Source: Streptomyces diastatochromogenes (GTDB taxonomy: Bacteria > Actinomycetota > Actinomycetes > Streptomycetales > Streptomycetaceae). Taken from it: a stretch of 64,000 nt of DNA. Where the stretch lies: the NCBI RefSeq assembly GCF_002242805.1, contig NZ_MCGQ01000009.1, positions 124,001 to 188,000 of the forward strand, given 5' to 3'. This document shows, piece by piece, positions 42,752 through 51,520 of this stretch (position 1 is the stretch's first letter; each line of letters opens with the position of its first letter). Position numbers and translations under genes: made by a program. The notes under the pieces are model-generated. The model saw only the letters and a list, made by a program, of their open reading frames with translations. It made no database searches and was not told the DNA's origin.

Positions 42752-43270
42752 TCAGTTGGAAGTGGCGTCACCACCGTTACCGCCGGTCGCGTCGCCGCCA
42801 CCGTTGCTCGTGGCGTTACCGCCGTCACCGCCGGTCGCATCACCCTTGCCGTTGCTCGTGGCGTTACCACCGTCACCGCCGGTCGCGTCGCCGGCACCAT
42901 TGCTAGTGGCGTTACCGCCGTCACCGCCAGTCGCATCTCCCTTGCCATTGCTCGTGGCGTTACCACCGTCACCGCCGGTCGCATCACCCTTGCCATTGCT
43001 CGTGGCGTTACCACCGTCACCGCCGGTGGCGTTGCCGTGGTCCTTCTTCTTGTGGTCCTTCTTGTGGTGGTCCTTCTTGTGGTGCTCGTCCTTCTTGTCG
43101 TGGTGCGTGGTCGCCATCGACACGGCCACCGAGTCCGGCATCGGGCTCGCCGAGGCCGCAGCGGCCGGGAGAACGATTCCGCCGGCGACGACCACGGCCG
43201 AGGCGACGATCGTCGAGAGACGGAAACCACGCTTGGGACGGACGGCGTGGCTCTCGTTGATGCGCTTCAT
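42752..43270 (-). CDS. Secreted His/Lys-rich protein B with 16-residue GGDGGNATSN repeats
   Basis: A 172-residue exported protein: signal peptide (STIVASAVVVAGGIVLPAAAASA), a mixed Lys/His/Asp stretch (HHDKKDEHHKKDHHKKDHKK), then six 16-residue units of GDATGGDGGNATSNGK to the end. It is a paralogue of protein A, 131 bp away. The 5' leader has AGTAGGAGAAAG before the ATG. No known function; metal binding or cell-surface role is inference. Confidence 0.8.
   Translation of the reverse strand: MKRINESHAVRPKRGFRLSTIVASAVVVAGGIVLPAAAASASPMPDSVAVSMATTHHDKKDEHHKKDHHKKDHKKKDHGNATGGDGGNATSNGKGDATGGDGGNATSNGKGDATGGDGGNATSNGAGDATGGDGGNATSNGKGDATGGDGGNATSNGGGDATGGNGGDATSN
42755..43036 (-). repeat. Six 48-bp coding repeats
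   Basis: Five full units and one 14-codon unit, nearly identical at the DNA level (for example runs of GTGGCGTTACC on the plus strand). In-frame with no spacers. Confidence 0.9.
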
Positions 43271-43279
43271 GACTTTCTC

Positions 43280-43341
43280 CTACTTGAATCGGGGCCCTTT
43301 TTCGGTTTCCGGTTTCTCCGGTGGGGCCGTGCTTCAAGTAG
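43280..43341 (-). promoter_or_regulatory. Long-range inverted repeat in the 5' leader of secreted protein B
   Basis: CTACTTGAA (43280-43288) and TTCAAGTAG (43333-43341) are perfect complements separated by 44 nt. In the transcript the second arm runs directly into the AGGAG of the ribosome-binding site, so pairing could limit translation initiation. Confidence 0.5.
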
Positions 43342-43421
43342 GCCGGAATGCCAGAACGGGGTCACGTTCCGAGGACTCGGGACTTGACGAGAAGGGAAAC
43401 GCCCGGTATTTAGGCGGGCGC

Positions 43422-44411
43422 CTATGCCTCCGGTCCCTTGAGGACCGGGCCGGCCCAGGCGGGCGGGGCAGGCACCGGCTCGGCGGCGGGGAGGGTGCCG
43501 GCCGCACGGGCGTCCACCAGCGTGGGCGTACGACGCCGCGGGCCGGAGTCGGCCAGGGCGGCGCGCAGGGCGGTGACGAACTCCAGGCAGGTGCCGAAAC
43601 GGTCGTCCGGGGCCTTGGCCAGCGCCTTCCGCAGGATGTCGTCGGCGGCCGACGGGATCCCGGGCCGTTCCTCGCTCAGCAGGGGCGGCGGGTCGTACTG
43701 GTGCGCCCACAGCAGCTCCAGGTCGTCGTCCCGCCGGAAGGGCGGGGCGCCCGCGAGGGTCTCGTAGACGACACAGGCCAGGCTGTAGAGGTCGGACCTG
43801 CCGTCCACGGGGCGGCCCGCGACCCGCTCCGGCGCCACGTAGTCGAGGGTGCCGACGAACTCGCCCGCGGTGGTGAACCCGGTCAGCGACAGGGACTTCT
43901 TCGCCAGCCCGAAGTCGGTGAGGTAGACGTGCTCGGGGTGTTCGCTGTCGACGCCCTCGGTGACCAGGACGTTTCCGGGTTTGACGTCCCGGTGCACCAG
44001 ATCGTGCTCGTGGGCCGCGTCGAGCGCGGACGCCAGCTGGGCGGCGATGCGCAGCGCGGCCGGTACGGGCAGGGGGCCGTCGCGGTCGAGCACGGCGCGC
44101 AGGTCCAGCCCGTGGACGTAGCACATCGCGATGTACAGGATCCCGTCGGTCTCGCCGGCCTCGAAGACAGGGACGATGTGGGGGTGGTCGATGGCGGCGG
44201 CGATCCGTGACTCCTGGTGGAAGCGGCGGCGGAAGGAGTCGTTGCGGGTGTACTCGGGCGCGAGGAGTTTGAGGGCCACCGTGCGGCCGAGGCGCAGGTC
44301 CGTGGCGCAGTAGACGACGGCCATGCCGCCGCGGCCCAGCTCGCGGTCCACCCGGTAGCCGGCGATCTCCGTCCCGATCGGGCCGGAGGGTTGCACCACC
44401 TGCCCACTCAC
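43422..44411 (-). CDS. Soluble Ser/Thr protein kinase
   Basis: A 329-residue kinase without a membrane span: glycine loop LGRGGMAVVY, lysine in VALKLL, catalytic loop VHRDVKPGNVLV, TDFGLAKK and VAPERVAGR. The C-terminal 40 residues are Pro/Ala-rich. All catalytic residues are present. The GTG at 44411 gives VSGQVVQPSGPIGTEIAGYRV. Substrate unknown. Confidence 0.92.
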   Translation of the reverse strand: MSGQVVQPSGPIGTEIAGYRVDRELGRGGMAVVYCATDLRLGRTVALKLLAPEYTRNDSFRRRFHQESRIAAAIDHPHIVPVFEAGETDGILYIAMCYVHGLDLRAVLDRDGPLPVPAALRIAAQLASALDAAHEHDLVHRDVKPGNVLVTEGVDSEHPEHVYLTDFGLAKKSLSLTGFTTAGEFVGTLDYVAPERVAGRPVDGRSDLYSLACVVYETLAGAPPFRRDDDLELLWAHQYDPPPLLSEERPGIPSAADDILRKALAKAPDDRFGTCLEFVTALRAALADSGPRRRTPTLVDARAAGTLPAAEPVPAPPAWAGPVLKGPEA

Positions 44412-44478
44412 GCCTGAATTCTATCCAGTTGATCCATCCGCACGCTTGTCCACCTGCGCGCCCGCCCATGGCATGGCG

Positions 44479-44512
44479 AAGGCCCGGGCCTCCCTCACGG
44501 GACCCGGGCCTT
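44479..44512 (-). terminator. Hairpin terminator downstream of lon
   Basis: AAGGCCCGGG (44479-44488) and CCCGGGCCTT (44503-44512) pair over 10 bp with a 14-nt loop, 21 bp after the lon stop on the minus strand. Confidence 0.75.
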
Positions 44513-44532
44513 CCCTCATCCGGCAGCGTCCG

Positions 44533-46962
44533 TCACGCCGCTACCGGAACCTCCGGCTCCGCGCCGTTCACGGCGGGCGCGAGCGCCAGCTCCAGGACCT
44601 GGCGGACGTCGGTCACGGCGTGGACGTCGAGCTTGTCCAGCACCTCGGCCGGGACGTCGTCCAGGTCGGGTTCGTTGCGCTTGGGGATGATCACGGTGGT
44701 CACGCCGGCGCGGTGGGCGGCGAGCAGCTTCTGCTTCACCCCGCCGATGGGCAGCACCCGGCCGGTCAGCGAGACCTCGCCGGTCATCGCCACGTCCGTG
44801 CGGACCAGGCGGCCGGAGAGCAGGGACGCGAGGGCGCTGGTCATCGTGATGCCCGCGCTCGGACCGTCCTTCGGGACCGCGCCCGCCGGGAAGTGGATGT
44901 GCACACCCCGGTCCTTCAGGTCGGCCACCGGCAGCTCCAGTTCGGCGCCGTGGCTGCGCAGGAAGCTCAGCGCGATCTGCGCCGACTCCTTCATCACGTC
45001 GCCCAGCTGTCCGGTCAGGGTCAGCCCTGCCGCGCCCGTCTCCGGGTCGGCCAGGGACGCCTCGACGAAGAGGACGTCGCCGCCGGCTCCGGTGACCGCG
45101 AGGCCGGTCGCCACACCGGGCACGGCCGTACGGCGCTCGGCCGGGTCCTGGGCGGACTCGGGCACGTGGTGCGGACGCCCGATCAGGGCGCGCAGGTCCT
45201 CGTCCCGGACGGTGAACGGCAGCTTTCGCTCGCCGAGTTCGTGCTGGGCCGCGACCTTGCGCAGCAGCCGCGCGATGGACCGCTCCAGGGTGCGCACGCC
45301 CGCCTCGCGGGTGTACTCGCCGGCGAGCTTGCGCAGCGCGCCCTCGTCGATCGTGACCTCGTCCTTGGCCAGGCCGGCCCGCTCCAGCTGGCGCGGGAGC
45401 AGGTGGTCACGGGCGATGACGACCTTCTCGTCCTCGGTGTAGCCGTCCAGGCGGACGATCTCCATACGGTCGGCGAGCGCCTCCGGGATGGCCTCCAGGA
45501 CGTTGGCGGTGGCGAGGAAGACCACGTCGGACAGGTCCAGTTCGACCTCCAGGTAGTGATCCCGGAAGGTGTGGTTCTGCGCCGGGTCCAGCACCTCCAG
45601 CAGGGCCGCCGCCGGGTCGCCGCGGAAGTCCGAGCCGACCTTGTCGATCTCGTCCAGCAGGACCACGGGGTTCATCGACCCCGCCTCCTTGATGGCACGC
45701 ACGACACGGCCGGGCAGCGCGCCGACGTACGTACGCCGGTGACCGCGGACCTCCGCCTCGTCGCGGACGCCACCGAGAGCGACACGGACGAACTTACGGC
45801 CCATGGCGTGAGCGACACTTTCCCCTAGACTGGTCTTTCCGACCCCAGGAGGCCCGACCAGCGCCAGCACGGCACCGCCGCGCCGCCCGCCGATGACACC
45901 CAGTCCGCGCTCACCGCGCCGCTTACGCACCGCCAGGTACTCGGTGATGCGCTCCTTGACGTCCTCCAGACCCGCGTGCTCGGCGTCCAGGATCGCCTTG
46001 GCGCCCTGGATGTCGTACGCGGAAGCGCTGTCATCGGTTCGCTCGTTCCACGGCATCTCCAAAACCGTGTCCAGCCAGGTGCGGATCCACGAGCCCTCGG
46101 GCGACTGGTCGGAGGCCCGCTCCAGCTTGTCGACCTCCTTGAGGGCGGCCTCGCGGACCTTCTCCGGCAGGTCGGCGGCCTCCACGCGGGCGCGGTAGTC
46201 GTCGGACTCCTCGCCGTCCTGTTCGCCGTTCAGGTCGCGCAGTTCCTTGCGGACGGCCTCGAGCTGACGCCTCAGCAGGAACTCGCGCTGCTGCTTGTCG
46301 ACGCCCTCCTGGACGTCCTTGGCGATGGTCTCGGCCACGTCCTGCTCGGCGAGGTGGTCGCGCAGCTGCTGCGCGGCGAGCCTGAGGCGGGCCACCGGGT
46401 CGGCGGTCTCCAGCAGCTCGACCTTCTGCTCGGTGGTGAGGAAGGGCGAGTAACCGGAGTTGTCGGCGAGCGCGGAGACGTCGTCGATGGCCTGCACCCG
46501 GTCGACGACCTGCCAGGCGCCGCGCTTCTTCAGCCAGCTGGTGGCAAGGGCCTTGTACTCCTTGACCAGTTCGGTGGCATGCCCGGGCAGCGGATCCGGC
46601 ACGGTCTCGTCGACCCGCGCACCCTCGACCCACAGCGCCGCGCCCGGACCCGTCGTACCCGCGCCGATCCGCACCCGGCCGCGGCCGCGGATCAGGGCCC
46701 CCGGGTCGCCGTCGGCCAGCCGGCCGACCTGCTCGACGGTGCCCAGCACACCGGTCTTGGCGTATGTGCCGTCGATGCGCGGCACCAGCAGAACCTTGGG
46801 CTTCCCGGGCTCCGACCGGGCGGCGGCCTGCGCGGCCTCCACCGCGGCCCGCACCTCGGCGTCGCTCAGGTCCAGCGGAACCACCATCCCGGGCAGCACG
46901 ACCTCGTCGTCGAGCGGCAGCACGGGCAACACGAGCGTGAATGCCGTGGACTCAGCAGCCAT
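44533..46962 (-). CDS. lon: ATP-dependent Lon protease
   Basis: An 809-residue Lon: N-terminal substrate domain (LPLDDEVVLPGMVVPLDLSD), coiled coil, AAA+ domain with Walker A GPPGVGKTSLGES (about residue 370) and Walker B PVVLLDEIDKVG, and the protease domain with catalytic Ser in KDGPSAGITM (about 702) and Lys in GGVKQKLLAA (about 741). Lon degrades misfolded and selected regulatory proteins in the cytoplasm. Length is normal for actinobacteria. An HspR-type operator lies just upstream, so heat-shock control is likely. Confidence 0.97.
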   Translation of the reverse strand: MAAESTAFTLVLPVLPLDDEVVLPGMVVPLDLSDAEVRAAVEAAQAAARSEPGKPKVLLVPRIDGTYAKTGVLGTVEQVGRLADGDPGALIRGRGRVRIGAGTTGPGAALWVEGARVDETVPDPLPGHATELVKEYKALATSWLKKRGAWQVVDRVQAIDDVSALADNSGYSPFLTTEQKVELLETADPVARLRLAAQQLRDHLAEQDVAETIAKDVQEGVDKQQREFLLRRQLEAVRKELRDLNGEQDGEESDDYRARVEAADLPEKVREAALKEVDKLERASDQSPEGSWIRTWLDTVLEMPWNERTDDSASAYDIQGAKAILDAEHAGLEDVKERITEYLAVRKRRGERGLGVIGGRRGGAVLALVGPPGVGKTSLGESVAHAMGRKFVRVALGGVRDEAEVRGHRRTYVGALPGRVVRAIKEAGSMNPVVLLDEIDKVGSDFRGDPAAALLEVLDPAQNHTFRDHYLEVELDLSDVVFLATANVLEAIPEALADRMEIVRLDGYTEDEKVVIARDHLLPRQLERAGLAKDEVTIDEGALRKLAGEYTREAGVRTLERSIARLLRKVAAQHELGERKLPFTVRDEDLRALIGRPHHVPESAQDPAERRTAVPGVATGLAVTGAGGDVLFVEASLADPETGAAGLTLTGQLGDVMKESAQIALSFLRSHGAELELPVADLKDRGVHIHFPAGAVPKDGPSAGITMTSALASLLSGRLVRTDVAMTGEVSLTGRVLPIGGVKQKLLAAHRAGVTTVIIPKRNEPDLDDVPAEVLDKLDVHAVTDVRQVLELALAPAVNGAEPEVPVAA

Positions 46963-46983
46963 GATCTCCCCTTAGGCAGTCAA

Positions 46984-47004
46984 CTTGAGCTATGCCGACT
47001 CAAT
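46984..47004 (-). promoter_or_regulatory. HAIR-type HspR operator upstream of lon
   Basis: The arms CTTGAGC and ACTCAAT are separated by 7 nt. The HAIR consensus is CTTGAGT-N7-ACTCAAG, so 12 of 14 arm bases match. It ends 22 bp from the lon start codon. HspR represses dnaK, clpB and lon in Streptomyces (established); binding here is inferred. Confidence 0.8.
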
Positions 47005-47174
47005 GCACGGCGCTCCGCTGTTGTTCCCGGGCTGTTGTTCGCTGTGAGCGATCGGCTGCTGACGCGGCTGTTTCTGCAGGTGAGAGGGTGTCAGTCGCGC
47101 CTGAGGGGGTGGGGCGTTGCGTGGGTGCGCGGGTGCGGGCCGGATGTGACAGGGCTACGCCATCGGCCGAACGT

Positions 47175-47948
47175 CTACGCGGAAACCGGGGAAACCGCCG
47201 GAAGGCGCCAGCGGCGGACCAGTGGCCAGCCCGCGATGCCGAGGGTGAGGGCGATCAGGTGGCCCCAGTTGGTCAGCGGGTCCTGGAAGGCGATCAGGTC
47301 GCTCACGAGCTGGCTCGCGACCAGGGTGAGGAGGGGCCAGCGGACCCAGGGGGTGAGCAGGCCGGACAGGGCGCCGATGCTGGCGGCGACGCCGAAGCTG
47401 ATGCCGTAGTCGAGGCGGTGCAGGGAGGTGTCCGGGAGGTGGCCGAACAGGACCGCGAGGCCCACCGGGACCTCCGTCGCGAGGGTGGCCAGGACGTGGC
47501 CCGCCAGGAACACGCAGGCCGCCCGGGCTCCCCCTATCCGCCGCTCCAGCGCGGTGAGCACCAGCACGAACGCGGCCGCGTACGTCGACACGATGCCGCC
47601 CGCGATCCACAGCGCGCTCGCCAGCAGCACCAGCACCGGCGTGCGCACCAGGTGGGCGACGTCGGTGCTGGAGTCCTGGTACAGCGTGTGCATCAGGGCG
47701 GGGTCGGCCCAGGCCGCCACCAGGGAGGTGAGGGCGAGGAGGGCCGCGTAGGCGAAGGTGAACGGGGTGCCGGCGGGGGTCGGCAGGAGGTGCCAAGGGC
47801 GGAACGAAGGGTGGGCCGCGGCCGGAGCCGGCGCCGGGGCGGGGGACCGGACGGGCAGCTCGCGCTGTCGCGGGACCCCGTCGAGCAGGCCGGAGACGTC
47901 AGGTAGCGGGGACGCGGCCGTCTGAGGGCCGGTCACGGTCCGTTCCAC
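47175..47948 (-). CDS. Rhomboid-like membrane protein
   Basis: A 257-residue protein with a Pro/Ala-rich cytoplasmic N-terminus and about six membrane spans. Segments LDYGISFGVAASIGALSGLL and NWGHLIALTLGIAGW resemble the rhomboid Ser and His regions, but the GxSG motif is altered to GISFG, so protease activity is uncertain. GTG at 47948 with GGAAGGAG upstream. Confidence 0.75.
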   Translation of the reverse strand: MERTVTGPQTAASPLPDVSGLLDGVPRQRELPVRSPAPAPAPAAAHPSFRPWHLLPTPAGTPFTFAYAALLALTSLVAAWADPALMHTLYQDSSTDVAHLVRTPVLVLLASALWIAGGIVSTYAAAFVLVLTALERRIGGARAACVFLAGHVLATLATEVPVGLAVLFGHLPDTSLHRLDYGISFGVAASIGALSGLLTPWVRWPLLTLVASQLVSDLIAFQDPLTNWGHLIALTLGIAGWPLVRRWRLPAVSPVSA

Positions 47949-48075
47949 GCTGAGGCGCTCCTTCCGTCGCGCCCCACACTTCGTGTTCCCGAGGCCGCTG
48001 TCTATGACCGACGCCACGCGAGAGCGGATTCACAGCAACCTCAGAAGCTTCGTACGCGTCCGCCCCCGGCCGCCC

Positions 48076-48309
48076 TCAGGATCTCAGCAGGGTCGCCTCC
48101 CTCGCGTGCGCGGCCTGGATGTCCGGGGACCGGTCGCCGGTGCAGTAGACGGAGGGGCGTGGCGTCGACGCGGTGGCGCGGGGCGGTGCCGAGGGCGGGG
48201 TGGCTGTGGCGGCGGAGCGCGACGAGGGCGTCCCGGCCGTGTTGGTCTCCAGGAACCGTACGAAGAGGTCGGCGACTTCCTTGACCCGGGTGACGTCGGC
48301 GGTGCTCAT
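48076..48309 (-). CDS. Small hypothetical protein
   Basis: A 77-residue ORF (MSTADVTRVKEVADLFVRFLETN...) with an amphipathic N-terminal helix and a Ser/Thr/Pro-rich tail. It overlaps an upstream small ORF by ATGA. No domain recognised. Confidence 0.45.
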   Translation of the reverse strand: MSTADVTRVKEVADLFVRFLETNTAGTPSSRSAATATPPSAPPRATASTPRPSVYCTGDRSPDIQAAHAREATLLRS

Positions 48310-48407
48310 GAGGTCACCTGCGCGAGGTTGCGGCCGATGCCCGTCACCGTGCGGTTCAGATCGGCGGTGCGGGTCTTGCCCGCGGCGCGTCCCACGAACG
48401 GGTACAT
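48306..48407 (-). CDS. Very small ORF coupled to the preceding one
   Basis: A 33-residue ORF beginning MYPFVGRAAGKTRTADLNRT and ending QVTS, whose stop overlaps the next start (ATGA). Codon bias is high and the ATGA junction is typical of coupled genes, but the leader has no clear ribosome-binding site. Confidence 0.35.
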   Translation of the reverse strand: MYPFVGRAAGKTRTADLNRTVTGIGRNLAQVTS

Positions 48408-48575
48408 CGCGCCCACAGCTCTCACCGCAGCACGACAGACGGCGCACGCGAGGCGCACGGCGGCGGCGCGCGGCGGCAGCCGGGGCGCAGCCGGACCCGA
48501 CGGAGAGCCCCCGTTACCCGCTGGTTCGCGGTCAATTCCCGTGAACGCAACGCCTTGTTCGAGCAGGATGGACGT

Positions 48576-49259
48576 ATGACTGCCGCCTACGACACACCCG
48601 TGGTCCTGGACCGTCGCGAAGGCCCGTACGGCGAGGTGGTGCTGCGCAGACACGGCGCGCTGCTGCAGATCATCGCCAACGGCTGCTTCCTGATGGACAC
48701 CTCCGACGGCCGCTCGGAGCGGCTGCTGATCGACGCCGCGTACGACGCCCTGGACGGCCGCCCGGCACCGGACGTGCTGATCGGCGGGCTGGGGGTGGGA
48801 TTCTCGCTCGCACACGCCGCGGCGGGTCACCACAGGTGGGGGCGGATCACCGTTGTCGAACGGGAGCCCGCCGTCATCGACTGGCACCGGAGCGAGGGGC
48901 CGCTGTCGGCCGTCTCCGCGGGCGCGCTCGCCGATCCCCGTACCGAGATCGTCGAGGCGGATCTCGTCACTTACGTCAATGAGACATCGGACACGTTCGA
49001 CGCCCTGTGTCTCGACATCGACAACGGCCCCGGCTGGACCGTCACCGAGGACAACGACGGCCTCTACTCACCGACTGGACTCGCTGCCTGCGCAAGGGTG
49101 TTGAGGCCGGGCGGGGTGCTCGCGGTATGGTCGGCAGAACCCTCTCCGGAATTTGAAGGAACCATGTGGAATGCCGGGTTCCGTCAGGTGCGTACCGAAG
49201 AGGTCCCCGTTGCCCGGGGCGTTCCGGACGCCGTGCACCTCGCCGTCCGACCTGGATAG
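48576..49259 (+). CDS. Spermidine-synthase-like methyltransferase-fold protein
   Basis: A 227-residue protein with the spermidine synthase/SAM-binding fold: LLIDAAYDALDGRPAPDVLIGGLGVGFSLAHA (GGLGxG), ITVVEREPAVIDWHR (acidic ribose-binding residue), CLDIDNGPGWTV and LRPGGVLAVWSAEPSPEFE. It lacks the obvious DxxD pair needed for aminopropyl transfer, so substrate is uncertain. ATG at 48576 with GCAGGA 7 nt upstream. Confidence 0.82.
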   Translation: MTAAYDTPVVLDRREGPYGEVVLRRHGALLQIIANGCFLMDTSDGRSERLLIDAAYDALDGRPAPDVLIGGLGVGFSLAHAAAGHHRWGRITVVEREPAVIDWHRSEGPLSAVSAGALADPRTEIVEADLVTYVNETSDTFDALCLDIDNGPGWTVTEDNDGLYSPTGLAACARVLRPGGVLAVWSAEPSPEFEGTMWNAGFRQVRTEEVPVARGVPDAVHLAVRPG

Positions 49260-49368
49260 CGACGGCGCGGTGAGTCCCCGTAGGGTGCTGCCCTGACGCC
49301 GATCATTCAAGCGTCAATCGCAGTCATGGGATCACCCCACGGGTTCCGGAAAGCAACAGGGGCGGGCG

Positions 49369-50109
49369 ATGGAGCAGACACACACCTCCCAGAGCGGCGC
49401 GGCCACGACGACCCAGGGCGCTCAGCGCCGGGTGCTGGTCGTCGAGGACGACCCGACGATCGTGGACGCCATCGCGGCCCGGCTCCGCGCCGAGGGATTC
49501 CTCGTGCAGACCGCGTCCGATGGCCCCGCGGCGGTCGACACGGCCGAGGCCTGGCAGCCCGACCTGCTGATCCTCGACATCATGCTGCCCGGCTTCGACG
49601 GCCTGGAGGTCTGCCGGCGCGTGCAGGCCCAGCGCCCGGTGCCGGTGCTGATGCTCACCGCGCGGGACGACGAGACGGACATGCTGGTCGGGCTCGGCGT
49701 CGGCGCCGACGACTACATGACCAAGCCGTTCTCCATGCGGGAGCTGGCCGCGCGGGTGCACGTCCTGCTGCGGCGCGTGGAGCGGGCGGCCATCGCCGCG
49801 TCCACGCCCCGCTCGGGCATCCTGCGCCTCGGCGAGCTGGAGATCGACCACGCGCAGCGCCGGGTGCGGGTGAAGTCCGAGGACGTCCACCTCACGCCCA
49901 CCGAGTTCGACCTGCTGGTGTGCCTGGCGAACACCCCGCGCGCGGTGCTCTCCCGGGAGCAGCTGCTGGCCGAGGTGTGGGACTGGGCCGACGCCTCCGG
50001 CACCCGGACCGTGGACAGCCACATCAAGGCGCTGCGGCGGAAGATCGGCGCCGAGCGGATCCGTACCGTGCACGGCGTGGGCTACGCGCTGGAGACACCG
50101 ACGCCATGA
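49369..50109 (+). CDS. OmpR-family response regulator
   Basis: A 246-residue regulator: receiver domain with acidic pocket VVEDD, phospho-Asp in LLILDIMLPGFDG and Lys in YMTKPFSMRELAARV; winged-helix C-terminal domain (FDLLVCLANTPRAVLSREQLLAEVW; SGTRTVDSHIKALRRKIG; VHGVGYALE). Overlaps its kinase by 4 bp (ATGA). Confidence 0.95.
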   Translation: MEQTHTSQSGAATTTQGAQRRVLVVEDDPTIVDAIAARLRAEGFLVQTASDGPAAVDTAEAWQPDLLILDIMLPGFDGLEVCRRVQAQRPVPVLMLTARDDETDMLVGLGVGADDYMTKPFSMRELAARVHVLLRRVERAAIAASTPRSGILRLGELEIDHAQRRVRVKSEDVHLTPTEFDLLVCLANTPRAVLSREQLLAEVWDWADASGTRTVDSHIKALRRKIGAERIRTVHGVGYALETPTP

Positions 50110-51218
50110 GCAAGGGGCGGGAGGCCGCACGGAGGAGCCCCGGGGAGGACCCCTGGGGCGGCGTACGCCCGTTCTCGATCAAGACCAAGCTGGGCGCGCT
50201 GGTCGTCATCTCGGTGCTGATCACCACCGGTCTGTCGATGATCGCGGTGCACACCAAGACGGAGCTGCGCTTCATCACGGTCTTCTCGATGATCGCCACA
50301 CTGCTGATAACGCAGTTCGTGGCCCATTCGCTCACCTCGCCGCTGGACGAGATGAACCTCGTGGCCCGCTCGATCTCGCAGGGCGACTACACCCGCCGGG
50401 TCCGCGAGAACCGCCGCGACGAACTGGGCGACCTGGCCCAGACGATCAACGTCATGGCCGACGAGCTGGAGGCCCAGGACCGCCAGCGCAAGGAGCTGGT
50501 GGCGAACGTCTCGCACGAGCTGCGCACCCCGATCGCGGGCCTGCGCGCGGTGCTGGAGAACATCGTCGACGGGGTCACCGAGGCCGACCAGGAGACCATG
50601 CGGACGGCCCTGAAGCAGACCGAGCGGCTCGGCCGGCTCGTCGAGACCCTGCTGGACCTCTCCCGGCTCGACAACGGCGTCGTACCGCTGAAGCTGCGCC
50701 GCTTCGAGGTGTGGCCGTACCTCTCGGGCGTGCTGAAGGAGGCCAACATGGTCGCCTCCGCGCGCGCGGGCATCGCCTCCGGCTCCGGAAGCCACACGCG
50801 TACGGACGTACACCTGCACCTGGACGTCTCCCCGCCGGAGCTGACCGCGCGCGCGGACCCCGAGCGCATCCACCAGGTCGTCGCCAACCTGATCGACAAC
50901 GCGGTCAAGCACAGCCCGGCGCACGGGCGGGTCACCGTGAAGGCGCGGCGCGGGCCGCAGCCGGAGTCGCTGGAGCTGGAGGTGCTGGACGAGGGGCCCG
51001 GAATCCCCAGGTCGGAGTGGCACCGGGTGTTCGAGCGGTTCAACCGCGGTGCGGTGATGCGGCCGCACGGTCCGGGCAGCGACGGCGGCACCGGGCTCGG
51101 CCTCGCGATCGCCCGGTGGGCGGTGGATCTGCACGGCGGCCGAATCGGTGTGGCCGAATCCGACCGGGGATGCAGGATCATCGTCACTCTTCCGGGACTG
51201 ACTTCCGTCCCAAGTTGA
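50106..51218 (+). CDS. Sensor histidine kinase of the pair
   Basis: A 370-residue kinase with two membrane helices (LGALVVISVLITTGLSMIAV; FITVFSMIATLLITQFVAHSL) close together, so almost no extracytoplasmic domain, HAMP, H-box VANVSHELRTPIAGLRAV, N-box NLIDNAVKHSP, G-boxes DEGPGIP and GTGLGLAIARW. It probably senses a membrane or intracellular signal and phosphorylates the adjacent regulator. Confidence 0.95.
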   Translation: MSKGREAARRSPGEDPWGGVRPFSIKTKLGALVVISVLITTGLSMIAVHTKTELRFITVFSMIATLLITQFVAHSLTSPLDEMNLVARSISQGDYTRRVRENRRDELGDLAQTINVMADELEAQDRQRKELVANVSHELRTPIAGLRAVLENIVDGVTEADQETMRTALKQTERLGRLVETLLDLSRLDNGVVPLKLRRFEVWPYLSGVLKEANMVASARAGIASGSGSHTRTDVHLHLDVSPPELTARADPERIHQVVANLIDNAVKHSPAHGRVTVKARRGPQPESLELEVLDEGPGIPRSEWHRVFERFNRGAVMRPHGPGSDGGTGLGLAIARWAVDLHGGRIGVAESDRGCRIIVTLPGLTSVPS

Positions 51219-51520
51219 CGTAAAGTCCGAAGCGGAGCCAGAAGATCCACGAGCGTCCACGCAGCCGGACACGTGTGATCAGGGACAGGCCCGCGCAGCG
51301 CATCCGACCCAGTCGCGCCGGGCCCCGCTCGGCGATCCCGCACACTCTCGCTCACATGCGGAACCACGCTTGTTTCCCGCCATATCAAGCCCTGAAACAA
51401 GATTTCTGATGTGACTTACGCGACGATGACCTTGCTCGACCTGACCTTCCCGGCCATGGAGGCGTAGCCTTTATTCCCGCTGTCCATCACCTTGTGAAGC
51501 GGAAGAGGGCGGTTGCCGCC
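51219..51520. other. 302-bp leader region of the 2-oxoglutarate dehydrogenase gene
   Basis: No gene is supported. The stretch 51360-51440 is less GC-rich (CATATCAAGCCCTGAAACAAG...) and probably carries the promoter; no confident -35/-10 pair or operator was found. Confidence 0.5.

Noticed and set aside
42755..43036. Evenly spaced repeats that could suggest a CRISPR array
   Set aside because: Units are contiguous, in frame and lack unique spacers; they encode the 16-residue protein repeats.
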